Below are positions 44,345 to 53,340 of a DNA stretch of 64,000 bases, piece after piece. This DNA comes from Lutibacter sp. (lineage in GTDB: Bacteria; Bacteroidota; Bacteroidia; Flavobacteriales; Flavobacteriaceae). The number at the start of each line of letters is the position of its first letter. The first letter of the stretch is position 1. Both the position numbers and the translations under genes were made by a program. The stretch is taken from the NCBI GenBank assembly GCA_027449025.1, contig DAIDMK010000002.1, forward strand, positions 62,001 through 126,000. Direction: 5' to 3'. The notes under the pieces were generated by a model, which saw only the letters and a list, made by a program, of their open reading frames with translations, ran no database searches and was not told the DNA's origin.

Positions 44345-45217
44345 ATGAACAGTATTATTACAGAACAACTGGTTAATAAAACGACCTTCTTAGTGGGGAA
44401 TAAAAAGAATGCGGGTAAAACTACTTTTCTAAATTATGCGCTTGCGCAGCTTAGAAAAATTGTTCAGCCTGCTTTTTTTACAATTGGAATTGATGGAGAA
44501 GCAACTGATTTGTTATTTGACGCCCCTAAACCAAAGGTTTATACTGAAATAGGAGATTATATTGTCACGTCCAGTTTAATGATTAATAAAAGTGATGCGT
44601 TATTTGAAATTATTCATGTTTTTCCATACAAAACTGTTTTAGGAAGGCTTGTTTTGGCAAAAACATTGCGAAGTGGAAATATAGAACTTGTTGGCTCTGA
44701 AGATAATAAACAGCTCGGTGAAATTGTAGCGTATTTAAGAAATGAGGAAAACATAAATACCATAATAATTGATGGTGCTGCAAGCCGGGTTACGCAAGTG
44801 GCTTCAATTAAAAATAGCTACTTTTACTTTATTATTAAGCTGGACCAAAAAAGTATAAATTCGGATATTAACAAATTAAGAACCATTGCATTAATCAGCA
44901 AATTTAGAAGTATTGATGAAATTGATGCTATAGAAAATAAAGTAGTATTTGAAATAAAAGGAGCTTTAACAGAATCTAAGCTCTCAATGATTCCTGATGA
45001 TTGTGATGTTTTGTTGCTTAATGATTTTACAAAAATATTCCTGGATTTTACTCAGGTAACCGAGTTAACAAGAAAGCTTGAAATTTCATATAAAATAACC
45101 TATCAACTGGTCTCTTTTGTGGTAATTCTAAAAGATATGATGAAGGAAGATTTTGTAAAAATAGTAGAAAACCATCATATAAAAGAAACAATTTTATACA
45201 ACCCATATGAATATTAA
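44345..45217 (+). CDS. kamB: KamB-like P-loop protein of the aminomutase operon
   Basis: The protein has 290 residues. The N-terminus has a Walker A motif, FLVGNKKNAGKTTFLNYALA (Lys near residue 24). The middle contains INTIIIDGAASRV, which looks like a Walker B or switch segment of a SIMIBI-class NTPase. No signal or membrane segment is present. Its position between kamA and the MutS-like kamC is the one occupied by kamB in clostridial and fusobacterial lysine clusters. I infer a helper function for the coenzyme B12 aminomutase (assembly or reactivation) with KamC. Biochemical activity is not visible in the sequence. Its 3' end overlaps kamC by 11 bases. Confidence 0.78.
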   Translation: MNSIITEQLVNKTTFLVGNKKNAGKTTFLNYALAQLRKIVQPAFFTIGIDGEATDLLFDAPKPKVYTEIGDYIVTSSLMINKSDALFEIIHVFPYKTVLGRLVLAKTLRSGNIELVGSEDNKQLGEIVAYLRNEENINTIIIDGAASRVTQVASIKNSYFYFIIKLDQKSINSDINKLRTIALISKFRSIDEIDAIENKVVFEIKGALTESKLSMIPDDCDVLLLNDFTKIFLDFTQVTELTRKLEISYKITYQLVSFVVILKDMMKEDFVKIVENHHIKETILYNPYEY

Positions 45218-46808
45218 AGACACCATGCAATTTGTAGAATTTAACACATTCTATTCGGAGTATGCGCCTTTAACTCCTTATGGATTGATGGATAAAAACA
45301 AATACCATGTTTTTACCAACAAAGAAATGCTTTTGTCTGTTTACAATTCCATAGGTAAAATAGTGAACTTTATCAATGAAAATTCTTTTCAATCTGATAA
45401 AATTGAACACCATCTTAAAAGGATTTCCCATTTAAATACTTTTGAAAGAAAAACCTTCGATTCTTCAGATATATTTCTGGTAAAAAAGTTGCTGGTGAAC
45501 TTTAAAAGTATCGTTAAATTGTTGAATGATGCGATAAAAGAAGATTTACAAATCAATTTTTTATCAGCAGAATTATTGAATTTTTTGTCCTATGACGGAG
45601 CGAATAAGGAAACTTTTTATTTAAGTGGGGAATACAATGCTGAGCTGGCAGAAAATCGAAAAAAAATTGCTGAAGCAGATAAATTTTTGGCTGAAATAAA
45701 AAAGGAGCGGTTTCAAGAGATTATAGAACAACACGGTCTTGATTTTAGATTTCGCGATTTTATTATTGCCTCAGAAAATATTACAAACAATTTTAGTTCA
45801 GAACTTATTTATAAAGAAGTTTACGATAAAACTTCTTTATTGTTGAAGCCAATGCTTCCAAAGGAATATTTCGATTTACACAAAAAGAGAGAGGCATTGT
45901 TGCTGGAAGAGCATAAGTTGGAACAAGAAGTTCTTATCACAATTTCTGAAAAAATACTGGTCGAAAAAGAGATTATAATAAACTATATCAGTAAAATTGT
46001 TTTACTCGATACCCTTTTTGCAAAATCAAGAATGGCTATCAAGTATAAAATGATTGCGCCTGTTTTAATCGATAAAAAGGCAACTATTGCAATTGTAAAC
46101 GGTCAATATTTACCGCTGGCAAACAAATGCGTAAAAACAGAAACAATTTACACGCCGCTAAATGCTGAATTTGATAACAAAATCTGCGTGATTACGGGCT
46201 CAAATATGGGTGGTAAAACGGTGCTTTTAAAAACAATTGGTTTTATGCAATTGCTGACTCAAATGGGTTTTTGGGTTCCTGCAGAAAAGTTTAAAACATC
46301 AATATTTGAAAACATCCATTACATCGGTGAAGACCTTTCTGAAAAAATAGAAGGGCTTAGCAGTTTTGGGTTTGAAATACACAATCTTACTAAAGCCATA
46401 AAAGATTTTGAAACAAATACCTTGCTCTTAATCGATGAGTTTGCAAAAACAACAAACGCTATTGAAGCAAAAGCCATCATTGCAGCGATGTTAAAAAGCT
46501 TTTCTCAAAAAGAGACCGTATGGAGCTTTGTGTCAACACATTTTATGGAATTGCCTGAATTTGAAAAAGTATCTTTTTATAAAATGAAAGGCTTGGATTA
46601 TTCTGAATACATGAAATATTACAACAAAGAACAACAATACTCATTGCGTGAGCGAATTAAGTTAATCAATTCTTTTATGCGCTTTGAAATTGTAAAAACG
46701 GATCATAAATACAGGACCTATGACGCTATAAAAATTGCGGATATTTTAGGATTAAACGATGAAATTATTAAATATACAAAAGCGTATTTAAGTGAGAATT
46801 ATGACTAA
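45207..46808 (+). CDS. kamC: KamC, MutS-related ATPase of the aminomutase operon
   Basis: The protein has 533 residues. The C-terminal ~220 residues are a MutS-type ATPase with Walker A ITGSNMGGKTVLLKTIGFMQ, LLIDEFAKTTNAIEAKAI as Walker B and FVSTHFMELPEFE as the switch. The N-terminal ~300 residues are helical, with a core-lever-like coiled coil (KYxAELAENRKKIAEADKF), but the mismatch-recognition and connector domains of MutS are lacking. It therefore should not be a mismatch-repair protein. Its place in the operon suggests it works on the 5,6-aminomutase, probably with KamB, perhaps removing damaged cobalamin. That role is inferred. It overlaps kamB by 11 and kamD by 8 bases. Confidence 0.85.
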   Translation: MNIKDTMQFVEFNTFYSEYAPLTPYGLMDKNKYHVFTNKEMLLSVYNSIGKIVNFINENSFQSDKIEHHLKRISHLNTFERKTFDSSDIFLVKKLLVNFKSIVKLLNDAIKEDLQINFLSAELLNFLSYDGANKETFYLSGEYNAELAENRKKIAEADKFLAEIKKERFQEIIEQHGLDFRFRDFIIASENITNNFSSELIYKEVYDKTSLLLKPMLPKEYFDLHKKREALLLEEHKLEQEVLITISEKILVEKEIIINYISKIVLLDTLFAKSRMAIKYKMIAPVLIDKKATIAIVNGQYLPLANKCVKTETIYTPLNAEFDNKICVITGSNMGGKTVLLKTIGFMQLLTQMGFWVPAEKFKTSIFENIHYIGEDLSEKIEGLSSFGFEIHNLTKAIKDFETNTLLLIDEFAKTTNAIEAKAIIAAMLKSFSQKETVWSFVSTHFMELPEFEKVSFYKMKGLDYSEYMKYYNKEQQYSLRERIKLINSFMRFEIVKTDHKYRTYDAIKIADILGLNDEIIKYTKAYLSENYD

Positions 46809-48372
46809 ATCAAAATTAAATCTCGACACGGATAAGATTGCGAAAGCGAGAGAGCTTTCAAAACAAATAACCGCCCCAGTTCAAGAATATATAGAAAAAC
46901 ACACCACTGTTGCCATTGAGAGAACAACACTTAGAATGATTGGTGCCGATGGCGTTGACAGTGTTGGTGTGCCAATTCCAAATAAGGTTCTTGACCAAAT
47001 AGGCGATAATATTTGCTATGGAGCCACAAAATACTATGTAAATGCCTTGCTTAAAAAAGGACTAACTCCAGATGAGCTAAATAATGAAATTGCAAATGGG
47101 CTGGATATTTCAAAACTTGATTTTGTGGATTTTTCTTATATTGAAGAAAAAGCGCAGGAATTGGTTGAAGTCTTTGCAGCAAAAGTGAAAGCAAACGTTG
47201 CCTATAGAGAAGAAAAAGTTTTTAAATATAAAGCGAAGGAGAATTCTCCCTTATTGTATCTTATAGTTGCAACAGGTAATATTTATGAAGATGTAAAACA
47301 AGCGCAAGCAGCCGCCAAACAAGGCGCCGACATTATCGCTGTGATTAGAACCACAGGCCAAAGTTTATTGGATTTTGTGCCTTTCGGACCAACAACAGAA
47401 GGTTTTGGAGGAACCTATGCCACACAGGAAAATTTCAAAATAATGCGTAAAGCATTGGATGAAACAGGTGAAGAAATAGGGAAATATATCAGATTGGTTA
47501 ATTACTGTTCGGGTTTATGTATGCCTGAAATAGCTGTTATGGGCGCTTTGGAAAGGCTGGATATGATGTTAAATGATTCAATGTACGGCATCTTGTTTAG
47601 AGACATAAACATGTACAGAACTTTTGTTGATCAGAAATTTTCAAGAATGATCAATTCATTTGCTGGGATCATCATCAACTCTGGAGAGGATAATTATTTG
47701 ACAACTTCAGATGCTGTTGAGAAAGCTTATACGGTAACCGCCTCTCAGTTTATCAATGAAAGATTTGCTTACGAATCAGGTTTGCCTGCAAAATTAATGG
47801 GGTTGGGTCACGCTTTTGAAATGAATCCGGATATTAAAAACGGTTTCCTTTTGGAAATGGCACAGGCTCAAATGGCACATGAAATATTCCCGGAAGCGCC
47901 ATTAAAATATATGCCTCCTACAAAATATATGACGGGAGATATTTTTAAGGGATTGGCAATGAATACCTTGTTTAACTTTATTGCAAAATCTACCAATCAA
48001 GGAATTTTATTGCTTGGAATGTTAACAGAAGCCATTCATACACCGTTTATGCAAGATCGTTTTTTAGGTGTTGCCAATGCAAAATATGTATTGAATAATA
48101 TTGCTGATTTCTCTGATGATATCGAATATAAAAAAGATGGAATCATGCAAACCAGAGCAAAAGTTGTGCTGGATGAAACTATTGAGTTTCTTGAAGAAAT
48201 TAATAAAACGGACTTATTTAATGCAATTGAGACTAAAATGTTTGCAGAAGTAAGCAGGCCGAAAAACGGAGGTAAAGGATTAAGTGGCGTCGCTGAAAAG
48301 GCTAAGGACTATTACAATCCTTTCTACACCTATCTTGAAAATGAATTAAATATTGTTAAAAAAGGAAACTAA
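46801..48372 (+). CDS. kamD: Lysine 5,6-aminomutase alpha subunit
   Basis: The protein has 523 residues from MTKSKLNLDTDKIAKARELS. This is the TIM-barrel subunit that, with KamE, moves the 6-amino group of beta-lysine to C5 using adenosylcobalamin and PLP. Blocks such as TLRMIGADGVDSVGVPIPNK, IAVIRTTGQSLLDFVPFGPT, TTEGFGGTYATQENFKIM and YMPPTKYMTGDIFKG match KamD. An in-frame GTG at 46792 would lengthen it by three codons, and I prefer the ATG that overlaps the kamC stop. kamE follows after 2 bases. Confidence 0.95.
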   Translation: MTKSKLNLDTDKIAKARELSKQITAPVQEYIEKHTTVAIERTTLRMIGADGVDSVGVPIPNKVLDQIGDNICYGATKYYVNALLKKGLTPDELNNEIANGLDISKLDFVDFSYIEEKAQELVEVFAAKVKANVAYREEKVFKYKAKENSPLLYLIVATGNIYEDVKQAQAAAKQGADIIAVIRTTGQSLLDFVPFGPTTEGFGGTYATQENFKIMRKALDETGEEIGKYIRLVNYCSGLCMPEIAVMGALERLDMMLNDSMYGILFRDINMYRTFVDQKFSRMINSFAGIIINSGEDNYLTTSDAVEKAYTVTASQFINERFAYESGLPAKLMGLGHAFEMNPDIKNGFLLEMAQAQMAHEIFPEAPLKYMPPTKYMTGDIFKGLAMNTLFNFIAKSTNQGILLLGMLTEAIHTPFMQDRFLGVANAKYVLNNIADFSDDIEYKKDGIMQTRAKVVLDETIEFLEEINKTDLFNAIETKMFAEVSRPKNGGKGLSGVAEKAKDYYNPFYTYLENELNIVKKGN

Positions 48373-48374
48373 TT

Positions 48375-49103
48375 ATGATGATAAGACCTTACGGAGACAC
48401 ATTAAACGACGGAGCCGTTCAAATGTCATTTACCTTGCCTATAGCACATTCGGCTAAAGCAGATGAAGCTGCAATTATATTTGGAAAAAAATTAGGATTT
48501 AAAGAGGTTGAGGTAGTTCACTCAAATCCCCTTTCCGATGAATTTACATTTTTTGTAGTATATGGAAAAACAGAAATAAGTATCGATTATGATAAAGTAA
48601 TTGTTGAAGAAGTTGAAAAATCGTTGGATTTTTATGGCGTAAATAATTTTATCAAAGAAAATATAAAAAGAAAAATAGTGGTTGTGGGCGCTTGTTCAGG
48701 TACCGATGCACATACCGTAGGAATTGATGCAATTATGAATATGAAAGGCTTCGACCAGCATTATGGTCTTGAGAGATATCCTATGATTGATGCCTTCAAC
48801 CTTGGAGCGCAAGTTACTAACGAAGATCTTATTAAAAAGGCCGTAGAATTAAAAGCTGATGCTATTTTAATTTCACAGATTGTAACGCAAAAAGATGTTC
48901 ATATTCAAAATCTTACAGAATTTATTGAGCTACTTGAGGCAGAAGGACTAAGATCTAAAATGGTAGTGTGCGCCGGTGGACCTAGAATTGGCAATAAATT
49001 GGCGTTAGAACTTGGATACGATGCAGGTTTTGGAAGAGGAACCTATCCTGAAAATGTAGCCTCTTTTATTGTCGAAAAAATACATGAAAGAGCGGTGAAA
49101 TAA
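48375..49103 (+). CDS. kamE: Lysine 5,6-aminomutase beta subunit, cobalamin- and PLP-binding
   Basis: The protein has 242 residues. The base-off cobalamin motif DxHxxG is D111-A-H113-T-V-G116, with His113 as the cobalt ligand. Lys124 is 11 residues later, the same spacing as His133/Lys144 in Clostridium, where the lysine forms the PLP imine. The C-terminal Rossmann-like domain continues to AGGPRIGNKLALELGYDAGF. The GG after the kamD stop provides a very short spacing typical of coupled subunits. It is the last gene of the operon. Confidence 0.95.
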   Translation: MMIRPYGDTLNDGAVQMSFTLPIAHSAKADEAAIIFGKKLGFKEVEVVHSNPLSDEFTFFVVYGKTEISIDYDKVIVEEVEKSLDFYGVNNFIKENIKRKIVVVGACSGTDAHTVGIDAIMNMKGFDQHYGLERYPMIDAFNLGAQVTNEDLIKKAVELKADAILISQIVTQKDVHIQNLTEFIELLEAEGLRSKMVVCAGGPRIGNKLALELGYDAGFGRGTYPENVASFIVEKIHERAVK

Positions 49104-49455
49104 TATGTATTTGTTATTTTATTGCTTAATTTTTTATCATAACAAACCATTTATGCTTAATAATAGGTAGCTTGTTTATTTATACCGATTATTTATTGGG
49201 GATGCATATTATAAATATATATTTGACCAAAAATTGGTAAATAATTAAGTGATTTTTGTTAATTAATCAAACATTTTGGAATATAAAACGATTATGAAAC
49301 TGTAAAACTCTGAAAATTAACAAATAAAACTGGCTGCCATGATTATTAGATTTTACAATAAAGTTTGATGGCATACGTTTAAAAAAGAACAATTTATAAA
49401 AAAATATTTAATATTAACATAATTTTATTAACTTTACCAAACAGTAAACCCCAAA
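49104..49455. other. AT-rich intergenic region after the lysine operon
   Basis: About 350 bases without a gene or an obvious intrinsic terminator. It is very AT-rich (for example 49381-49440) and contains only short hairpins. No CoA-transferase gene, the usual companion of this pathway, is present here. Confidence 0.5.
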
Positions 49456-49629
49456 ATGAATAGAAAAAGAGTTAAGTTACTAATATGGTGTTTTGGTTTT
49501 ATGCTGTCTAGTTTGCCAGCATATGCACTACCTGCTCCTCCTGTGGGCTTGCCGATAGACGGCGGTTTGTCCCTTTTATTTGCTTCTGGGATAGTATATG
49601 GCATTTACTCGTTGAAAAGAAAAAAATAA
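49456..49629 (+). CDS. PID-CTERM small sorted peptide
   Basis: This 57-residue protein starts MNRKRVKLLIWCFGFMLSSL with a cleavable signal ending near AYA. Its remaining half is the PID-CTERM tripartite signal: PAPPVGLPIDGGLS, a short hydrophobic helix (LLFASGIVYGIY), then the basic tail SLKRKK. Such C-terminal signals direct processing and sorting by an exosortase-like system. Almost the whole mature protein would be the sorting signal. It ends next to ribE on the opposite strand. No sorting enzyme gene is in the window. Confidence 0.75.
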   Translation: MNRKRVKLLIWCFGFMLSSLPAYALPAPPVGLPIDGGLSLLFASGIVYGIYSLKRKK

Positions 49630-50214
49630 TTACTTCTCCAACAACCGGGCAACGTACTTACCAATGACATCAAATTCTAAATTAACAACTGTTCCCACTT
49701 TAAAAGTGTGAAAATTGGTAAATTCATAGGTATAGGGAATAATCGCTACGGAAAAACTATTTTTTTGTGAATTCACAACCGTTAAGCTTACGCCATTTAT
49801 GGTGATAGAACCTTTTTCAATGGTGATATTGTTATAAGCATTATCGTATTCAAAACTAAATACCCAACTCCCATCTTCTTCAACAATATTTGTACAAACG
49901 GCAGTTTGGTCCACATGACCTTGCACAATATGCCCGTCCAATCTGGCGCCCAGTATCATCGCTCTTTCTAAATTTATTTCATTGCCAACGGCCACAAATT
50001 TCAAATTAGATTTATCAAGCGTTTCTTTTATGGCAGTTACAGTATATTCCTTATCCTTTAAATTTACAATAGTTAAACAAACGCCGTTGTGAGCAATACT
50101 TTGGTCTATTTTTAATTCAGGAGTGAAATTACTTTCAATGGTAATATGAAGATTATCACCTTCCTTCTTTAAATTTTTAACAATACCTACATTTTCTATT
50201 ATACCAGTAAACAT
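49630..50214 (-). CDS. ribE: Riboflavin synthase, alpha chain
   Basis: The protein has 194 residues. It dismutates two 6,7-dimethyl-8-ribityllumazines to riboflavin. The protein contains two similar lumazine-binding halves: MFTGIIENVGIVKNLKKEGD opens the first and ARLDGHIVQGHVDQTAVCTN lies at the start of the second. SIAHNGVCLTIVNL and GSITINGVSLTVVN are the repeated active-site blocks. The stop abuts the convergent PID-CTERM gene. It is divergent from pdxA with 62 bases between. No FMN riboswitch is seen in that short gap. Confidence 0.95.
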   Translation of the reverse strand: MFTGIIENVGIVKNLKKEGDNLHITIESNFTPELKIDQSIAHNGVCLTIVNLKDKEYTVTAIKETLDKSNLKFVAVGNEINLERAMILGARLDGHIVQGHVDQTAVCTNIVEEDGSWVFSFEYDNAYNNITIEKGSITINGVSLTVVNSQKNSFSVAIIPYTYEFTNFHTFKVGTVVNLEFDVIGKYVARLLEK

Positions 50215-50276
50215 AATTTTTTCAATTTAATTGACTACTTTTGATGATTCAAAATTAAGTATAATAAAGCTGATTT

Positions 50277-51314
50277 ATGGAGAAATCTGAAAAAATAATA
50301 TTGGGAATTTCTATCGGAGATTTTAATGGCGTTGGCATAGAAATTATTTTGAAAACCTTTTTGGATAAACGGATGTTCGATTTTTGTACGCCGGTTCTTT
50401 TTGGTTCGGCTAAATTGATTACAGCCTACAAAAAAAACATGGATATCAATTTGCTTTTCAATGGCATAAGGCAGGTTGATGCTGCCATTCAAGGCCGATT
50501 TAATGTATTGAATTTATGGAAAGATGACATTGAAGTTAATTTAGGAACACCAACAGCAGAGTCTGGGAAATACGCTTTTGAATCATTGGAAGCAGCAACA
50601 AATGCATTGGCTAAGGGAGAAATTGATTTATTGGTAACCGCTCCTATAAGTAAAGAAAATATTCAGTCTGAAGATTTTAAATTTCCTGGGCATACTGAAT
50701 ATTTAGAATCAAAATTGAAAGGCGAAAGCTTAATGATTTTAATGGCTGACAGTTTGAGAATTGGGCTAATAACAGGACATATTCCGGTATCAAAAGTTTC
50801 AGAAACAATTACCAGCGATTTAATCAAGAAAAAAGTAGCCATATTATACGAAACACTGGTACAGGATTTTGCCATTTCAAAACCCAAAATTGCCATTTTA
50901 GGATTGAATCCGCACTGTGGAGACCACGGTGTCATTGGAACAGAAGATGATGAAATGATAAGGCCAACAATTGCCGAAATCCAAAATGAAGGGAAATTGG
51001 TTTATGGACCTTATGCTGCTGATGGTTTCTTCGGTTCAGACAATTACAAGAAATTTGATGCTATTTTGGCGATGTATCATGATCAGGGTCTAGCACCTTT
51101 TAAAGCGTTGTCATTTGGGGAAGGTGTTAACTTCACAGCTGGTTTAGATAAGATAAGAACCTCTCCAGATCACGGGACAGCATATGATTTAGCAGGGAAA
51201 GGTGAAGCGAACATAAACTCCTTTAAAGAAGCTGTTTTTAGCGGAATACAAATTTTCAAAACAAGGAAAGAATATAAGAGTTTGACTGAAAACACTTTAA
51301 AAACTACGCGTTAA
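50277..51314 (+). CDS. pdxA: 4-hydroxythreonine-4-phosphate dehydrogenase
   Basis: This 345-residue enzyme of the DXP-dependent pyridoxal phosphate pathway oxidises 4-phosphohydroxy-L-threonine. ISIGDFNGVGIEIILKTFLD is the conserved N-terminus, FPGHTEYL carries the substrate-site His, LGLNPHCGDHGVIGTEDDEM and AMYHDQGLAPFK carry the metal-binding histidines, and TSPDHGTAYDLAGKGEANINS is the C-terminal signature. Several PLP enzymes are encoded in this window (KamA, KamE, Kbl, the cystathionine enzyme), but operon links to them are absent. Confidence 0.96.
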   Translation: MEKSEKIILGISIGDFNGVGIEIILKTFLDKRMFDFCTPVLFGSAKLITAYKKNMDINLLFNGIRQVDAAIQGRFNVLNLWKDDIEVNLGTPTAESGKYAFESLEAATNALAKGEIDLLVTAPISKENIQSEDFKFPGHTEYLESKLKGESLMILMADSLRIGLITGHIPVSKVSETITSDLIKKKVAILYETLVQDFAISKPKIAILGLNPHCGDHGVIGTEDDEMIRPTIAEIQNEGKLVYGPYAADGFFGSDNYKKFDAILAMYHDQGLAPFKALSFGEGVNFTAGLDKIRTSPDHGTAYDLAGKGEANINSFKEAVFSGIQIFKTRKEYKSLTENTLKTTR

Positions 51315-51368
51315 AAAGAAAATAGATAAATATTCAATATTTATTTTAGTATATATTTTATAATTTTA

Positions 51369-51376
51369 TATCTTTG
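51369..51376 (+). promoter_or_regulatory. Bacteroidota promoter -7 element for yceD-rpmF
   Basis: TATCTTTG matches TAnnTTTG exactly and lies 22 bases before the yceD ATG. A TTTA at 51345-51348 is at about the correct distance for the -33 box. Confidence 0.6.
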
Positions 51377-51398
51377 CACGCTCAAATTGAAGTTCAAA

Positions 51399-51980
51399 AT
51401 GAAAGATTTAAAGGAGTTTGATATTTCTTTTATTGGTTTAAAAGAAGGAATACATCAATTTGAATACACAATTGACAAGAAGTTATTTGATTTTTTTAAC
51501 TATGATGAGTTTTGCGATTCAAAAGTAAAAGTTGTATTGACATTTTTAAAAAATACAACAATTTTTGAATTGGATTTTGTTTTTTCGGGCTGGGTTGAGG
51601 TAGCTTGCGATGTAACCACAGAGTTATTTCATCAACCAATTGAGACTGAAATTCATTTAGTTGTAAAATTTGGAGATGAATATAATGATGAAAACGAAGA
51701 GTTATTAATCATACCGTTTTCTGAAAATAAAATAAATGTTGCACAATACATTTATGAAGCAATTGTGTTGGCAGTGCCATTAAAAAGAATACATCCAGGT
51801 GTAATTGATGGATCACTTCACTCAGAAATTTTGGAAAGGTTAAAGGAATTTGAAATAAGAGGAGAAGAAGATCAGGCAGAAGAAGAGCAAGAAGTACATA
51901 AAAATAGGGAAATTGACCCTAGGTGGAATAAATTAAAGAATATATTAATAGAAAAAAATAAGAGCAATGGCACATCCTAA
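51399..51980 (+). CDS. DUF177/YceD-family protein
   Basis: The protein has 193 residues starting [37 protein letters not shown] carries the conserved cysteine block, [20 protein letters not shown] is the central signature, and the C-terminal [12 protein letters not shown] is the ending seen throughout the family. Members sit upstream of rpmF, and in plants a homologue supports 23S rRNA processing. The frame begins 12 bases earlier at a TTG, but the ATG at 51399 is better spaced from the promoter. The 3' end overlaps rpmF by 14 bases, so coupling is likely. Confidence 0.9.
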   Translation: MKDLKEFDISFIGLKEGIHQFEYTIDKKLFDFFNYDEFCDSKVKVVLTFLKNTTIFELDFVFSGWVEVACDVTTELFHQPIETEIHLVVKFGDEYNDENEELLIIPFSENKINVAQYIYEAIVLAVPLKRIHPGVIDGSLHSEILERLKEFEIRGEEDQAEEEQEVHKNREIDPRWNKLKNILIEKNKSNGTS

Positions 51981-52164
51981 AAGAAAAATATCAAAAACAA
52001 GAAGAGATAAAAGAAGAACTCATTACAAAGCAGTAGCCCCACAAGTGGCTATTGACCCAACAACTGGTGAAGCACATTTATACCACAGAGCGCACTGGCA
52101 TGAAGGGAAATTGTATTACAGAGGTCAAATTGTAATAGATTCAGCTGAAGTTGTTCAAGCTTAA
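51967..52164 (+). CDS. rpmF: 50S ribosomal protein L32
   Basis: The protein has 65 residues. [20 protein letters not shown] is the highly conserved N-terminus. Later [17 protein letters not shown] is the Bacteroidota form, which lacks the zinc-binding cysteines found in some L32 proteins. The gene lies in the usual yceD-rpmF-fabH order of fatty-acid operons, although a terminator now separates it from fabH. Confidence 0.97.
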   Translation: MAHPKRKISKTRRDKRRTHYKAVAPQVAIDPTTGEAHLYHRAHWHEGKLYYRGQIVIDSAEVVQA

Positions 52165-52185
52165 TTACTTTTATGTAAAAAATAA

Positions 52186-52215
52186 AAAAAACTCTCAATT
52201 TGGGAGTTTTTTTTT
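52186..52215 (+). terminator. Terminator after rpmF
   Basis: AAACTCTC and GGGAGTTT (one G-T pair) form a stem around AATTT, followed by a run of Ts. It separates rpmF from fabH. Confidence 0.85.
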
Positions 52216-52316
52216 ACTTTTTAGGGTAAAATTGGTGAAAATCGATGAAAATTACGCATAAATCAAAATAAATTTCATTCCTTTGAAATGCTATTTTGAT
52301 TAAAAGAAAGCAAAAT

Positions 52317-53312
52317 ATGACAAAAATTACCGCCGTGATAACGGCAGTTGGAAAATTTGTTCCTGAGGACATTTTAACAAATGAAATGTTAGAAAAAATG
52401 GTGGATACTCATGATGAATGGATTACCACAAGAACAGGAATTAAAGAGCGAAGAATCTTAAAAGGAGAAGGTAAAGGAACTTCCTTTATGGCAATTAAGG
52501 CAGCCCTAGAGTTGTTGGATAAGAAAAAACTAGATCCTAAAGAAATTGAATTGGTCATTGTAGCAACAGCTACGCCAGATATGCAAGCCGCTTCAACGGC
52601 TGTTTATGTTGCTTCCGAAATTGGGGCAACAAATGCTTTTGGCTTCGATTTGGAAGCAGCCTGTTCAAGTTTTTTATATGGCATGTCTGTTGCCGCAAGA
52701 TATATTGAATCTGGAAAATATAAAAAAGTACTGCTAATAGGTGCAGATAAATGTTCTTCTATGATTGATTATACAGATAGAGCAACTTGTATTATATTTG
52801 GAGATGGAGCTGGTGCAGTATTATTTGAACCAAATAATGAAGGTCTAGGTTTGCAAGATGAATATTTGAGGAGCGACGGAGTTGGAAGAGAATTTTTGCA
52901 GGTAAAAGCAGGTGGTTCTCTGCATCCGATGACAAAGGAAGCCATAGACAGAAAAGAAAATTTTGTTTTTCAAGACGGTAAGACTGTATTTAAAAATGCA
53001 GTTTTTAACATGGCCGACGTAACATTTAAAATTATGGATCGTAATAATTTAACCAATGATGACATACAATGGCTTGCCGCCCATCAGGCAAATAAACGCA
53101 TAATTGAAGCAACGGCGAACAGAATTGCATTGGAAAATTCAAAGGTAATGATGAACATTCAAAATTATGGAAACACAACATCAGCAACATTGCCTTTGCT
53201 TTTAGCTGATTATGAGCAACAACTTAAAAAGGGAGACAATATAATTTTTGCAGCATTTGGAGGTGGTTTCACTTGGGGATCAATTTACTTTAAATGGGCA
53301 TACAATTCTTAA
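52317..53312 (+). CDS. fabH: 3-oxoacyl-[acyl-carrier-protein] synthase III (FabH)
   Basis: The protein has 331 residues from MTKITAVITAVGKFVPEDIL. It starts fatty acid synthesis by condensing acetyl-CoA (or a branched acyl-CoA) with malonyl-ACP. The catalytic triad is Cys116 in DLEAACSSFLYG, the His in AAHQANKRI and the Asn in NIQNYGNTTSATLP. WITTRTGIKERR is the CoA-binding strand. A TTG at 52296 extends the frame by seven residues, but the ATG matches the family. Downstream accB is 28 bases away, forming the fabH-accB-accC unit. Confidence 0.95.
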   Translation: MTKITAVITAVGKFVPEDILTNEMLEKMVDTHDEWITTRTGIKERRILKGEGKGTSFMAIKAALELLDKKKLDPKEIELVIVATATPDMQAASTAVYVASEIGATNAFGFDLEAACSSFLYGMSVAARYIESGKYKKVLLIGADKCSSMIDYTDRATCIIFGDGAGAVLFEPNNEGLGLQDEYLRSDGVGREFLQVKAGGSLHPMTKEAIDRKENFVFQDGKTVFKNAVFNMADVTFKIMDRNNLTNDDIQWLAAHQANKRIIEATANRIALENSKVMMNIQNYGNTTSATLPLLLADYEQQLKKGDNIIFAAFGGGFTWGSIYFKWAYNS

Positions 53313-53340
53313 CCAATTAATAATTTAAAACCAAAATATA

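Noticed and set aside
45207-46808. Mismatch-repair MutS.
   Set aside because: It lacks the mismatch-binding and connector domains and lies inside an operon for lysine aminomutases with overlapping neighbours.
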